From Pirellula sp. SH-Sr6A (lineage in GTDB: Bacteria > Planctomycetota > Planctomycetia > Pirellulales > Pirellulaceae): a DNA stretch of 64,000 bases. Both the position numbers and the translations under genes were made by a program. Where the stretch lies: the NCBI RefSeq assembly GCF_001610875.1, contig NZ_CP011272.1, positions 186,001-250,000 of the forward strand, given 5' to 3'. This document shows positions 8,679 to 16,814 of this stretch, in pieces; the first letter of the stretch is position 1, and every line of letters starts with the position of its first letter. Under the pieces are notes generated by a model, which had not been told where the DNA came from, did not search any database, and worked only from the letters and a program-made list of their open reading frames with translations.

Positions 8679-10940
8679 CTAATCGAGTCGGATCGATCGT
8701 AAGCGCAGCGCGTTCGTCACGACGAAGAAGCTCGATAGACTCATCGCCGCTCCGGCGACAATGGGAGAAAGGCTCAAACCTGTCCAAGGCTGTAGCAACC
8801 CGGTTGCAACAGGAATGAGGAGGACGTTGTATCCAAATGCCCATGCGAGATTCTGCCGAATATTTGACATGACCGCTCGGGATAATTGGATCGAACGAGG
8901 TACGAGCCAAGTGTCGCCCGACATGGCAATCACATCCGCGCTTTCAATCGCAAGGTCGGTACCGGTCCCCATCGCAATCCCCACATCGGCAACGGTTAAG
9001 GCCGGAGCGTCGTTCAATCCGTCTCCCACGAACGCGATTCGACCGCCCTCTCGCTTGATCGACTGGACCACCTCCGCCTTATGGTTGGGTCGTACCTCCG
9101 CATAGACCATGCTCGGTTCAATTCCACATCGATCCGCAATCGTCGACGCAGTTCGAATGTTGTCACCTGAGATCAAGGCGATGCGAAAACCCTTTTGCCT
9201 CAAGTTCGCAATCGCTGCCGGTGTCGTCGACTTGATCGGATCGGAAATAACGATCAATGCAGCAAGCTTCTGGTTGATGGCGGCGAAAAAGTAACCTTCA
9301 CCACGCTCCATCGCATCGGCGACGGCATCTTCCAAGGGCCCTACGTCCATGGCGTGCTCCCGCATCAATCGCTCTGAGCCGATTCGAACTCGGTCGCCGT
9401 TGGACAACCTCGCGTCGATCCCTGCACCCGCGATCGCTTGAAAGTCGACCAGTTCGTTTGGGGATCGAAGTCCTCGCATCTCAGCCGCTTCCACGATGGC
9501 GTGCGCTAGGGGATGCTCAGAACGTTGTTCTACCAGTGCCAGTTCAGCGAGGAGGGTCGGTTCATCAAAAGGAGGTAGGACGTGCAATCTCGAGAGTTGG
9601 GGCTTTCCAACCGTGAGGGTTCCCGTTTTGTCAAAGGCAACCATTTCTACATGACTGAGTGACTCGATCGCGTCGGTCGAGCGGAACAAGATACCGTGCT
9701 GGGCCCCTTTCCCGGTCCCCACCATGACACTTGTTGGGACGGCCAATCCCATTGCACACGGACAAGCGATGATGAGAACGGCCACCGCGTGAATGAGCGC
9801 TTGATCGACCGCCCCCCCTGGCATCAGGAATAGCCAAGCGAGCGACGTGAAGATTGCAATGAGCAATACGACAGGAACAAAGTAAGCGACGACACGATCC
9901 GCAATCCCTTGGATTCGCGGCTTCGATGCTTGGGCCGATTCCACAAACGCAACAATTTTCGCGAGCGTCGTTTCGGCACCGACCGCTGTCGCGCGAAAGC
10001 GAACGCTCCCACTCCCGTTGATAGTGCCAGCGACCACTGCATCTCCTGCCACCTTGGCCACCGGAACGCTCTCGCCGGTAACCATGCTCTCATCGATATA
10101 GGTACTGCCGCTTTCCACGACCCCATCCACTGCAATCGCGGTCCCTGGTTGCACTTCGATCAGATCGTTGAGTTGCACCTCCTCCGCTGGGATCGATATG
10201 GATTGACCATCGCGAATAACCGTAGCGGTTTTGGGAACGAGTTTGAGCAAGACCTTCATCGCATCAGATGCTTGATGGCGCGACTTCGTTTCTAAGTATT
10301 TGCCGAGCAAAACAAGCGTGATGACCACCGCAGACGCCTCGAAATAAACGTGGCGTGACGCGACAGGAAACCAATTCGGGAAGACGGTAACCAGCGCACT
10401 GAACAAGAATGCAGCCATGGTTCCTAACAGGATGAGTGCATTCATGTCCGGAGACGTTGAGAGCAGACTCTTTGCGCCCAGTCGCATGAATCGACGTCCA
10501 AACCAAAATTGCACCGGGACCGTGAGGAGAAGCATGACCCAGTTCCACTGCTCCATTGTCAGCCAACGCATCATCCAATTCATCACCGAATCGGAAAGCA
10601 TAGGGGCCATCGCCAACACGACCGTTGGGATCGCAAAGAGGGACGCCCCCACGGTCATCCTCCACAAGGTATCGGTTTCGGAAGTCTCTGCACTTGATGG
10701 GCGCTTCGATTTCAAATCGACAGGCTCGTAGCCCAGCTTGGAGATCGTCGCACGAATCGCAGCGATATCGCTTTCTAGAGGTGGATGGTCGAAACGAACC
10801 AGCGCCCGTTCGGTCGCTAGATTCACGGTGGCATGCTGAACTGCGGGTAGCTTATTCAAACCGTTTTCCACACGACGCACACAAGCGGCGCAGGTCATGC
10901 CTTCGACACCGATCTCCAGGATGGGCTCTGTCCTCTTCAT
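8679..10940 (-). CDS. copA: Copper-type P1B heavy-metal-translocating ATPase
   Basis: 753 residues. One N-terminal HMA domain has the metal site MTCAAC (C17, C20). The membrane metal site CPC is at 393-395 (IIACPCAMGLAVPTSVM). The phosphorylation site is D437 in DKTGTLT, the actuator TGES is at about 288-291, and the hinge GDGLNDAPAL lies in the C-terminal third. CPC plus a CxxC HMA domain fits the Cu(I) exporter subgroup; silver cannot be excluded. It is inner membrane, exporting ions from the cytosol. The CopZ-like gene ends 42 bp upstream on the same strand, so the two are probably co-transcribed. Confidence 0.93.
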   Translation of the reverse strand: MKRTEPILEIGVEGMTCAACVRRVENGLNKLPAVQHATVNLATERALVRFDHPPLESDIAAIRATISKLGYEPVDLKSKRPSSAETSETDTLWRMTVGASLFAIPTVVLAMAPMLSDSVMNWMMRWLTMEQWNWVMLLLTVPVQFWFGRRFMRLGAKSLLSTSPDMNALILLGTMAAFLFSALVTVFPNWFPVASRHVYFEASAVVITLVLLGKYLETKSRHQASDAMKVLLKLVPKTATVIRDGQSISIPAEEVQLNDLIEVQPGTAIAVDGVVESGSTYIDESMVTGESVPVAKVAGDAVVAGTINGSGSVRFRATAVGAETTLAKIVAFVESAQASKPRIQGIADRVVAYFVPVVLLIAIFTSLAWLFLMPGGAVDQALIHAVAVLIIACPCAMGLAVPTSVMVGTGKGAQHGILFRSTDAIESLSHVEMVAFDKTGTLTVGKPQLSRLHVLPPFDEPTLLAELALVEQRSEHPLAHAIVEAAEMRGLRSPNELVDFQAIAGAGIDARLSNGDRVRIGSERLMREHAMDVGPLEDAVADAMERGEGYFFAAINQKLAALIVISDPIKSTTPAAIANLRQKGFRIALISGDNIRTASTIADRCGIEPSMVYAEVRPNHKAEVVQSIKREGGRIAFVGDGLNDAPALTVADVGIAMGTGTDLAIESADVIAMSGDTWLVPRSIQLSRAVMSNIRQNLAWAFGYNVLLIPVATGLLQPWTGLSLSPIVAGAAMSLSSFFVVTNALRLRSIRLD

Positions 10941-10982
10941 TCCTACGGCTCCCCCTACTCAAAATTACGAAAAGAATGAGCG

Positions 10983-11204
10983 TTAGGCGTTCAACAATGT
11001 TGCCGTATATCCCGCGTCTTCCACAGAGGCGACGATCGCATCGTCGGGAAATCGACCCGTCACGGTGGCCTTGCCCGCGTCCAGCTCGACTCGCACTTCA
11101 CGAACGCCCTGTGTAGACTGAATAGCAGACTCGACGGCACGTTTGCAATGGCCGCAAGTCATTCCGACTATTTGAAAAACCTTGGTTTGCTCGTTTTCGT
11201 TCAT
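10983..11204 (-). CDS. copZ: CopZ-like heavy-metal-associated (HMA) chaperone
   Basis: 73 residues from the ATG at 11204; an in-frame upstream extension exists but is not HMA-like, and GGAG sits about 10 nt before this start. The whole protein is one ferredoxin-like HMA domain with the metal motif MTCGHC (C17, C20). The His between the cysteines (GHC) is unusual but known in HMA chaperones. Role inferred: cytosolic copper chaperone delivering to the ATPase encoded 42 bp downstream. It is divergent from the Cys-rich exported protein gene. Confidence 0.88.
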   Translation of the reverse strand: MNENEQTKVFQIVGMTCGHCKRAVESAIQSTQGVREVRVELDAGKATVTGRFPDDAIVASVEDAGYTATLLNA

Positions 11205-11251
11205 AGGATTGCTCCGGATTCGATGGGGGTGAGTGGACTTGTTCGATGCGT

Positions 11252-11277
11252 CCCGTAGAATCGCATGCTTCGACGGG
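11252..11277. promoter_or_regulatory. Imperfect 9-bp inverted repeat between copZ-like and Cys-rich genes
   Basis: Arms CCCGTAGAA (11252-11260) and TTCGACGGG (11269-11277) are complementary at 8 of 9 positions around an 8-nt centre. The site lies 48 bp upstream of the copZ-like start in the divergent intergenic region, where a metal-responsive operator would be expected. No regulator gene of the CueR or CsoR type is visible nearby. Confidence 0.35.
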
Positions 11278-11396
11278 TTGGATGCCGCTCCCGCTCGGTT
11301 TCTTCGAATTAGTTCCGAATAGAAATGAAGAAACACCCTCTGTCGACCATCCAAGAATTGAATCTCCCAGTCTAAATACGCAAAAAGGCGATACTT

Positions 11397-11852
11397 ATGT
11401 CCTCGTTCCCCACGTCAATTCTGTTGCTGATCGCGGTTGCGTTCGGCCAGATTTTTGGTGGGGTTTCGTGCTGCTGTCTGTCTCGCTCCCTCCTCGATGG
11501 CTGGGCCTCGGCAGGGACATCGATCGAATCGGAGACCGCGGCTCCCAAGTGCCCACGATGCGCAGCGGCGGCTCCCCAGCCCTGTCCGGCAAACGATCCG
11601 CGCCCCATTCCACCCGTCGAAGGTTTCAAGTCGAACGACGCGAACCAATGCGATTGCGTTGAACATGCCCTTGAAGCGGACCGTCCTTCGGAGGGAGGCA
11701 CGGCAACCGAAACCTCTCCATCTTGGGCGATCCTTGAAGACCTCTCCTCCCGCACTCGTGCGGCATCGAGTCACGTAGTCCAAGGCGCTCTCCCACCGCT
11801 GCGGAGTCACGGAATTTCTTGGCAGGCGCTCGCCTACAAATGGACGACCTAA
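11397..11852 (+). CDS. Cys-rich exported protein of unknown function in a metal cluster
   Basis: 151 residues. I do not recognise the family. The N-terminus is a hydrophobic export segment (residues about 6-24) ending in three consecutive cysteines (C25-C27). Further cysteine pairs follow (KCPRC at about 51-55 and QCDC at about 83-87), with a Pro/Ala-rich linker between. The start at 11397 is preceded by AAGGCG. It stands divergent from copZ-copA and upstream of the ECF sigma/anti-sigma pair. That position and the cysteine pattern suggest periplasmic metal binding; this is inference. Coding potential is moderate because the chain is compositionally biased. Confidence 0.6.
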   Translation: MSSFPTSILLLIAVAFGQIFGGVSCCCLSRSLLDGWASAGTSIESETAAPKCPRCAAAAPQPCPANDPRPIPPVEGFKSNDANQCDCVEHALEADRPSEGGTATETSPSWAILEDLSSRTRAASSHVVQGALPPLRSHGISWQALAYKWTT

Positions 11853-12087
11853 TCGACCTTCTCCATCGGTTTTGCCTCGCCTAGCAGAACGTTTCCGCAG
11901 TTGTTGAAACCAACAGCAATCTATGGCCCTTTCTTCGCCTAGGTGTGCCGGAGCGACCTCTTTGCTCGCAAAGCGATAGCTATTAATCCGTTGGCTTCGC
12001 CCTTCGTGATCGGTCCGGTTCGAACAACCTTATCGCAGGGCGACTGCAGGTCCCTCGATCGAAGTTTTCGGTGAAATGGAGTGAAGA

Positions 12088-12696
12088 ATGAGTGCCTCAA
12101 GATCATCCAAAGAGCAGACCTCGCATCAAGCCGAGCGGTCGACAGTGATGCCCGAGGACGAATTGAGAACTTGCATCCGTCTGGCTTCGCAAGGGAATCG
12201 CCAAAACCAACGGCAGATTTATGACTTGCTCGCCGTACGAATCTACCGAGTCGTTCGAAGCATTGTTGGAGCGGACCACGCAGACGATGTCACGCAAGAC
12301 TTTTTCATTCATTTGTTTTCGAGACTCAGCCAATTTCGTTTTGAATCTTCTTTGGAAACATGGGCCCATCGCATGGCGGTGAATCAGAGTTTGCAACACC
12401 TAAGAAAACAGAAACGCGATGAAGCGCGCTTGGAAAAATTAGCGCAAATGGGTGAGACCGTCAGTCACTCCCATCCGAATCGAGCAACCGAAGATGCGGA
12501 GTTGCTCGAACATGCGATGAAGACGCTCTCGGGCGAACAACGAGCTCTTCTGCACATGAAGGAAGTGGATGGTCTCGGTTATACGTCGATCGCCCAAATC
12601 CTCAGCATTCCCGAAGGAACGGTTGGTTCGCGTTTGAACAAAGCCAGAAGCGAATTGAAGAATTCATTAATGCAACTGGGATGGGAGCCATCATGA
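12088..12696 (+). CDS. ECF-type RNA polymerase sigma factor
   Basis: 202 residues with the two ECF domains. Region 2 covers about 45-110 (DHADDVTQDFFIHLFSRL, then the -10 recognition helix around FESSLETWAHRMAVNQSLQHL). Region 4 covers about 145-195 (LSGEQRALLHMKEVDGLGYTS, helix-turn-helix IAQILSIPEGTVGSRLNKAR). A GGAG site lies about 10 nt before the ATG at 12088. Its stop TGA overlaps the ATG of the next gene, the membrane anti-sigma factor, so the pair is translationally coupled. The metal efflux genes follow immediately; control of those genes is the simplest inference. Confidence 0.92.
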   Translation: MSASRSSKEQTSHQAERSTVMPEDELRTCIRLASQGNRQNQRQIYDLLAVRIYRVVRSIVGADHADDVTQDFFIHLFSRLSQFRFESSLETWAHRMAVNQSLQHLRKQKRDEARLEKLAQMGETVSHSHPNRATEDAELLEHAMKTLSGEQRALLHMKEVDGLGYTSIAQILSIPEGTVGSRLNKARSELKNSLMQLGWEPS

Positions 12697-13559
12697 TGCA
12701 TTGCAAATGGGTAGAAGACCATCTATCGGACTACATCGATCATGAATTGGATTTGTCGTCGAACGAACAAGTCGATGCGCATGTGGCTGGCTGTGAGCAT
12801 TGCCAGACAATCCTCGCGGGCTACCGTTCGATGGGAACATGCATAAAAGCCTCGAATCCGCCGGTAAGTACCGATGCCATCTGGGATCGTATCACTTGCC
12901 AACTCGATTCTTCGTCGGCGAAAGTCGTCAGAGGGCCGTCGTCGATCGGATCTTCATGGGGACCATTTCGTCGACTGCAGAACGTGCCTTGGAGCCCGCT
13001 CCTCCTGGCGCTCGCTGCTTCGATAGCCATTCTGTTTTTGGCCCTGCGACCTTTCTCGGAAAAGGATCCGGAACGCCAGGGCCTAGCCCACGACCAACAC
13101 GGACTCGCTGTCGACTTCCGCGATATTCTCGCGTTGGCCAGCACGTCACCCCAACAAACGATCGATTTGCTGGTCAATCGCTACGACGGGAAGGAGATGG
13201 GTTTGGAAGAGACAGAACAGGCTCTCGGCTTCGAACCTACTTTGTTCCAGACGATCCCCAATGGATTCAAACTCGTTTCAAACCATGTATTGAACATGCC
13301 TTGTTGCAAATGCTCAGCGACACTTTGTCAACAAGAAGACGGCACCGCGTTTATCGTCTTGGAACATCGAGAAGAACAACCGGTTTGGTTTGGCGATGCT
13401 CCTGCGATCCAAACGCAATGCGGTGCAAAAACGTGCAAGATTGTCGAGTCCTCCGGCCACCTTGCCATTAGTTGGAAAAACGAGAATCGCCGTCTCACCT
13501 TGCTCGGAGCAACCGATCTCACCGCAGTCCAGCGCTGGATCACGTCCATTCAGCTCTGA
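12693..13559 (+). CDS. Membrane anti-sigma factor with zinc-finger N-terminus and periplasmic Cys cluster
   Basis: 288 residues from ATG 12693, which overlaps the sigma-factor stop (ATGA). An in-frame ATG at 12681 would add four residues. Residues 1-40 hold a ZAS-type zinc site: C4, then H30-x3-C34-x2-C37. One transmembrane helix lies at about 101-118 (SPLLLALAASIAILFLAL). The predicted periplasmic part, about 125-288, contains C204, C205, C207, C212, C243 and C248, an arrangement suited to binding a soft metal. ZAS anti-sigma factors hold their ECF partner inactive until a signal is sensed. I infer that this one senses metal directly, releasing the sigma factor to express the efflux genes downstream. 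Confidence 0.88.
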   Translation: MMHCKWVEDHLSDYIDHELDLSSNEQVDAHVAGCEHCQTILAGYRSMGTCIKASNPPVSTDAIWDRITCQLDSSSAKVVRGPSSIGSSWGPFRRLQNVPWSPLLLALAASIAILFLALRPFSEKDPERQGLAHDQHGLAVDFRDILALASTSPQQTIDLLVNRYDGKEMGLEETEQALGFEPTLFQTIPNGFKLVSNHVLNMPCCKCSATLCQQEDGTAFIVLEHREEQPVWFGDAPAIQTQCGAKTCKIVESSGHLAISWKNENRRLTLLGATDLTAVQRWITSIQL

Positions 13560-13626
13560 ATTCCCTATGTCTAAACCCCAGGCACTAACTCGATGTCGAA
13601 ACCACGACATCCCAAAGGAAAGAACC

Positions 13627-14523
13627 ATGAAATTTGGAAAATCACTATGCTGGACACTCCTCCCCACCGCATCGCTTGCGATGGTTTTCTTGTCAGGTTG
13701 CGAACCCACAACCTCGTCCAACAAAACCGCCTCGACCATGTCAACCAAGGAAAGCGAGTCCAGTGGACCAAGCACCTCTTCCAACCCTGACCATGGCGAT
13801 GGGAGCCCTACCGATCACGGGCATAAACCGGGTGCCCATGGAGGGATAATGGTCTCCCTCGGACGGGACAGCTATCATGTCGAAGCGGTCATTGACTCGT
13901 CGGGCGCCATTCGCCTGTGCACGCTCGGGCAAGACGAAAGTCGGATCTTCGAAGTAGATAGCCAGACCCTCCAGGGGTTTGTCAAAGCAGTAGGGGATAC
14001 TGATTCGAAGCCGATTTCGTTTGCCCCAACTCCTCAGGATGGAGACGCTGCAGGGAAGACCTCGTTGTTTGTCGGTCAGCTACCAGACAACATGACGGGA
14101 AAGAGACTGGATATCACGATTCCCAATATCCGAATCGAAGGAGAGCGATTCCGATTAGGTTTCGTCTCCGGCGTGGATGCGCATGGGGCCGGTTCCGAGA
14201 TGCCGGAGAAGATGGCGGCTGGCGAAGAAAAGGAATTGTATCTCACCCCTGGCGGTCGCTATACGGCGGCTGATATCGAAGCGAACGGAAACACGACCGC
14301 TTCGCAGAAGTTCAAGGGACTGAAGTCAGCACACGATATGAACCCCAAACCGGGGGATCGTATTTGTCCGATTACAGAAACGAAAGCGAACCCAAAGTTT
14401 TCGTGGACTATCGATGGTAAGTCCTATCAATTTTGTTGCCCTCTCTGCGTCGACGAGTTCTTGAAGTCAGCCAAATCGTCGACGGAACCGTTGCCGGATC
14501 CAGATACGTTTGTCAAAAAGTAA
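13627..14523 (+). CDS. His-rich lipoprotein with C-terminal YHS/TRASH-like metal domain
   Basis: 298 residues from ATG 13627, with GGAAAG just upstream. An in-frame extension further 5' overlaps the anti-sigma gene and is rejected because the lipoprotein signal starts here: n-region MKFGK, lipobox LSGC, lipidated C25. A His-rich stretch follows at about 58-75 (DHGDG, DHGHKPGAHGG). The middle is a conserved-looking beta-rich domain of no recognised family. The end, about 243-285, resembles a YHS/TRASH metal site (ICPIT, then YQFCCPLCVDEFLK). It is probably a metal-binding envelope lipoprotein delivering ions to the efflux system encoded next, 26 bp downstream. Confidence 0.8.
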   Translation: MKFGKSLCWTLLPTASLAMVFLSGCEPTTSSNKTASTMSTKESESSGPSTSSNPDHGDGSPTDHGHKPGAHGGIMVSLGRDSYHVEAVIDSSGAIRLCTLGQDESRIFEVDSQTLQGFVKAVGDTDSKPISFAPTPQDGDAAGKTSLFVGQLPDNMTGKRLDITIPNIRIEGERFRLGFVSGVDAHGAGSEMPEKMAAGEEKELYLTPGGRYTAADIEANGNTTASQKFKGLKSAHDMNPKPGDRICPITETKANPKFSWTIDGKSYQFCCPLCVDEFLKSAKSSTEPLPDPDTFVKK

Positions 14524-14549
14524 TTCCGCGATTGAAAGGAATAGAAGCC

Positions 14550-16808
14550 ATGACAAGCGGAGCGTTTCCGAGGAATGAGCAGTCCAACCATGGGAGGAGA
14601 AGAGGATGGCGCCTGCTCGTCACTTTCTCCCTCCTTGTGTTTCCCGCGAGTTTGCTTGGACACGAAGGGCATCAACCTCTCCCCTCGAAAGGCGTTCAGG
14701 TTGACACGCAGACAGGGCGAATCACCCTCTCCGCGCAAGCCCGAGAAACTCTGGGGGTTCGTTCCGAGGAAGTTACATTGGGAACCGTTGCGTCTGCGCT
14801 GCAAGTGTACGCGGACACCGTCGCTCCTTGGCAAGCGAAAGCGGTCGGTTCGGCACAGCTGTCAGGTCGCATCTCGAAGCTTCTTGTCCGGCCTGGTGAT
14901 TTCGTCTCGGCCAATCAAGTAATTGCGGAACTGAGCAGTCGCGAGTTGGAAACGATCAAACTGGAGTTTCTCCAAGCCCAAAAGGAAACGGCCCTCAATA
15001 ACCGGCTTTTGGAGATCACGCGCCCCACTGCCTCCGCTGGCGCCGTCCCCATGCAGCGTCTATTAGACCTGGAGAATACACTCCAACAAAGCGTGAACCG
15101 ATTGGAGATCGCTCGCATCCGAGCAGCCACCCTGGGAATGAATTGGAACGCCTCCAATCCCGACGAGACGCTAGAAGTCACACACCAGATCCGCTCACCT
15201 ATCGCAGGGCAAATCATCCACACGGATCTCTCCGAAGGAAAATACGTCGAAGCCTTCGAACATCTCTTCGAAATTGTAAATACGGATACCAGCTGGGTGC
15301 GCATGCAATTGCTGGAGAAGCATGCGTTTCGTGTCGCGGTCGGTCAACCCGTGAAACTCCAAATCTTAAATTCGAAGATCACCTCCGAGGGGACAATCGA
15401 ACGGATCGATGCGAGCATGGATCCACAAACGCAATTCATTTGGGCCTGGATGACCGTCGCGCTCCCCGAGATCGTTCCTGGCCTTGTGGGTCGAGCGACG
15501 ATCCACACGTCGACGCAAGATGCAACCCTGACGGTCCCTCAACGCGCTGTTTATAGCGACGGTCTGCAATCCTACGTCTTCGTGGAAGAGGCATCCACGA
15601 GGAATGCATCGGAATACCGAAAACGAATCGTCAAGCTCGGAAAGCGAAGACTCGCGGCGAACGATACGTTGCACCCAAGAGTCGAGGTGGAGCAGGGTGA
15701 CATCTATCCGGGGGACCGCGTGGTGGTCGTGGGAGGTCATGAGTTGTCGAGCTTGTTCTTTCTAGGAGTCCTCAAACTTTCCGAAGACGAGCAGAAACGG
15801 CTGGGAATAGCGACCATCCCTGTCACCCCCAAGCCTATTGCACGTACGGTTCAACTCCCCGCCACAGTCACTTTACCTCCCGAGGGCAGGAGTATCGTCT
15901 CGTCCCAGCTCGACGGGACCATCCGATCCCACACTCTCAGTCCTGGCCGCGAGGTTCGTGCTGGCGAGCTGCTGATGGAGATTGCGTCTCCCGAATTCCA
16001 TAAACTTCAGCTCGATTTACTGACAGCGTCGCTCGAGGCATCGCTCGCGCGCCATCGCGCGGAGCGACTCGAAGAACTAAAGGGTGATGCCGTGTCGCTC
16101 CGTGTCGCAATCGAATCCCGATCCCAAGCGGAGCAGTGGGGGGGCCGCGCAGAAAGCTTGAAGCGCCAACTCGCCACCATCGGGCTCTCCCACTCTGAAA
16201 TCGATGCAATCGTCAACGAAAGAAAAGTTTGGGATTACCTTCCCTTGCGCTCCGCCATCGATGGCAAGATCTCGTCTACGGTTAGCACCCTGGGAGAGAC
16301 GGTCGTCGCCAACCAACCGCTCGTGGAAGTCCAAAATCTCGACTCGGTCTGGATCGAAGCTCATGTCGCGGCCTCCGAGTCCGGGTCCATTCGTCCAGGG
16401 AGCAAGGGCATTGCAACGATGCTCTCCAATCCCGAGATATCGGTACCAGTGATCGTAACGCGCACGGGACCACTCGTCGACGCATCGACTCGAACGCAAA
16501 GGATATGGCTCGCACCCAGTCCGGAGGCACAATCCCTCCCTTTGCAGTCAGGGATGCTTCTTTCGGTCGCCATCTCGATGGGAGAGGGTGCCACCACCCT
16601 CGCAGTTCCTAAATCCTCCTTGGTTCGCGACGGACTTCATACGTTTGTATTTGTAGAGAAGGAAAAAGGTTACATCGAGCGGAGGCGCGTGGAAACAGGT
16701 CGGTCTGATGGCTTGTTCACCGAGATTCTCAGCGGTATTCGCGAAGGGGAGGCGGTCATCACGTCAGGTGGCCGTGATTTGCAAACCGCATACGCATCCT
16801 TGAGGTAG
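14550..16808 (+). CDS. RND periplasmic adaptor consisting of two tandem HlyD/CusB-like modules
   Basis: 752 residues from ATG 14550 (GAAAGGA upstream; a longer in-frame start overlaps the lipoprotein gene). A signal peptide covers about 1-37 and is followed by His-bearing GHEGHQ. The chain then contains two adaptor modules of about 345 residues each. In module 1 (about 50-395) the lipoyl half-motif is SGRISKLLVRPGDFVSANQVI. In module 2 (about 408-752) the matching segment is DGTIRSHTLSPGREVRAGELL. Each is followed by a helical hairpin, a barrel and a membrane-proximal domain (IYPGDRVVVVGG; IREGEAVITSGG). Ordinary adaptors have one such module of 350-450 residues. The RND pump gene begins 6 bp downstream; no outer-membrane channel gene is present nearby. 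Confidence 0.85.
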   Translation: MTSGAFPRNEQSNHGRRRGWRLLVTFSLLVFPASLLGHEGHQPLPSKGVQVDTQTGRITLSAQARETLGVRSEEVTLGTVASALQVYADTVAPWQAKAVGSAQLSGRISKLLVRPGDFVSANQVIAELSSRELETIKLEFLQAQKETALNNRLLEITRPTASAGAVPMQRLLDLENTLQQSVNRLEIARIRAATLGMNWNASNPDETLEVTHQIRSPIAGQIIHTDLSEGKYVEAFEHLFEIVNTDTSWVRMQLLEKHAFRVAVGQPVKLQILNSKITSEGTIERIDASMDPQTQFIWAWMTVALPEIVPGLVGRATIHTSTQDATLTVPQRAVYSDGLQSYVFVEEASTRNASEYRKRIVKLGKRRLAANDTLHPRVEVEQGDIYPGDRVVVVGGHELSSLFFLGVLKLSEDEQKRLGIATIPVTPKPIARTVQLPATVTLPPEGRSIVSSQLDGTIRSHTLSPGREVRAGELLMEIASPEFHKLQLDLLTASLEASLARHRAERLEELKGDAVSLRVAIESRSQAEQWGGRAESLKRQLATIGLSHSEIDAIVNERKVWDYLPLRSAIDGKISSTVSTLGETVVANQPLVEVQNLDSVWIEAHVAASESGSIRPGSKGIATMLSNPEISVPVIVTRTGPLVDASTRTQRIWLAPSPEAQSLPLQSGMLLSVAISMGEGATTLAVPKSSLVRDGLHTFVFVEKEKGYIERRRVETGRSDGLFTEILSGIREGEAVITSGGRDLQTAYASLR

Positions 16809-16814
16809 ATCAAC

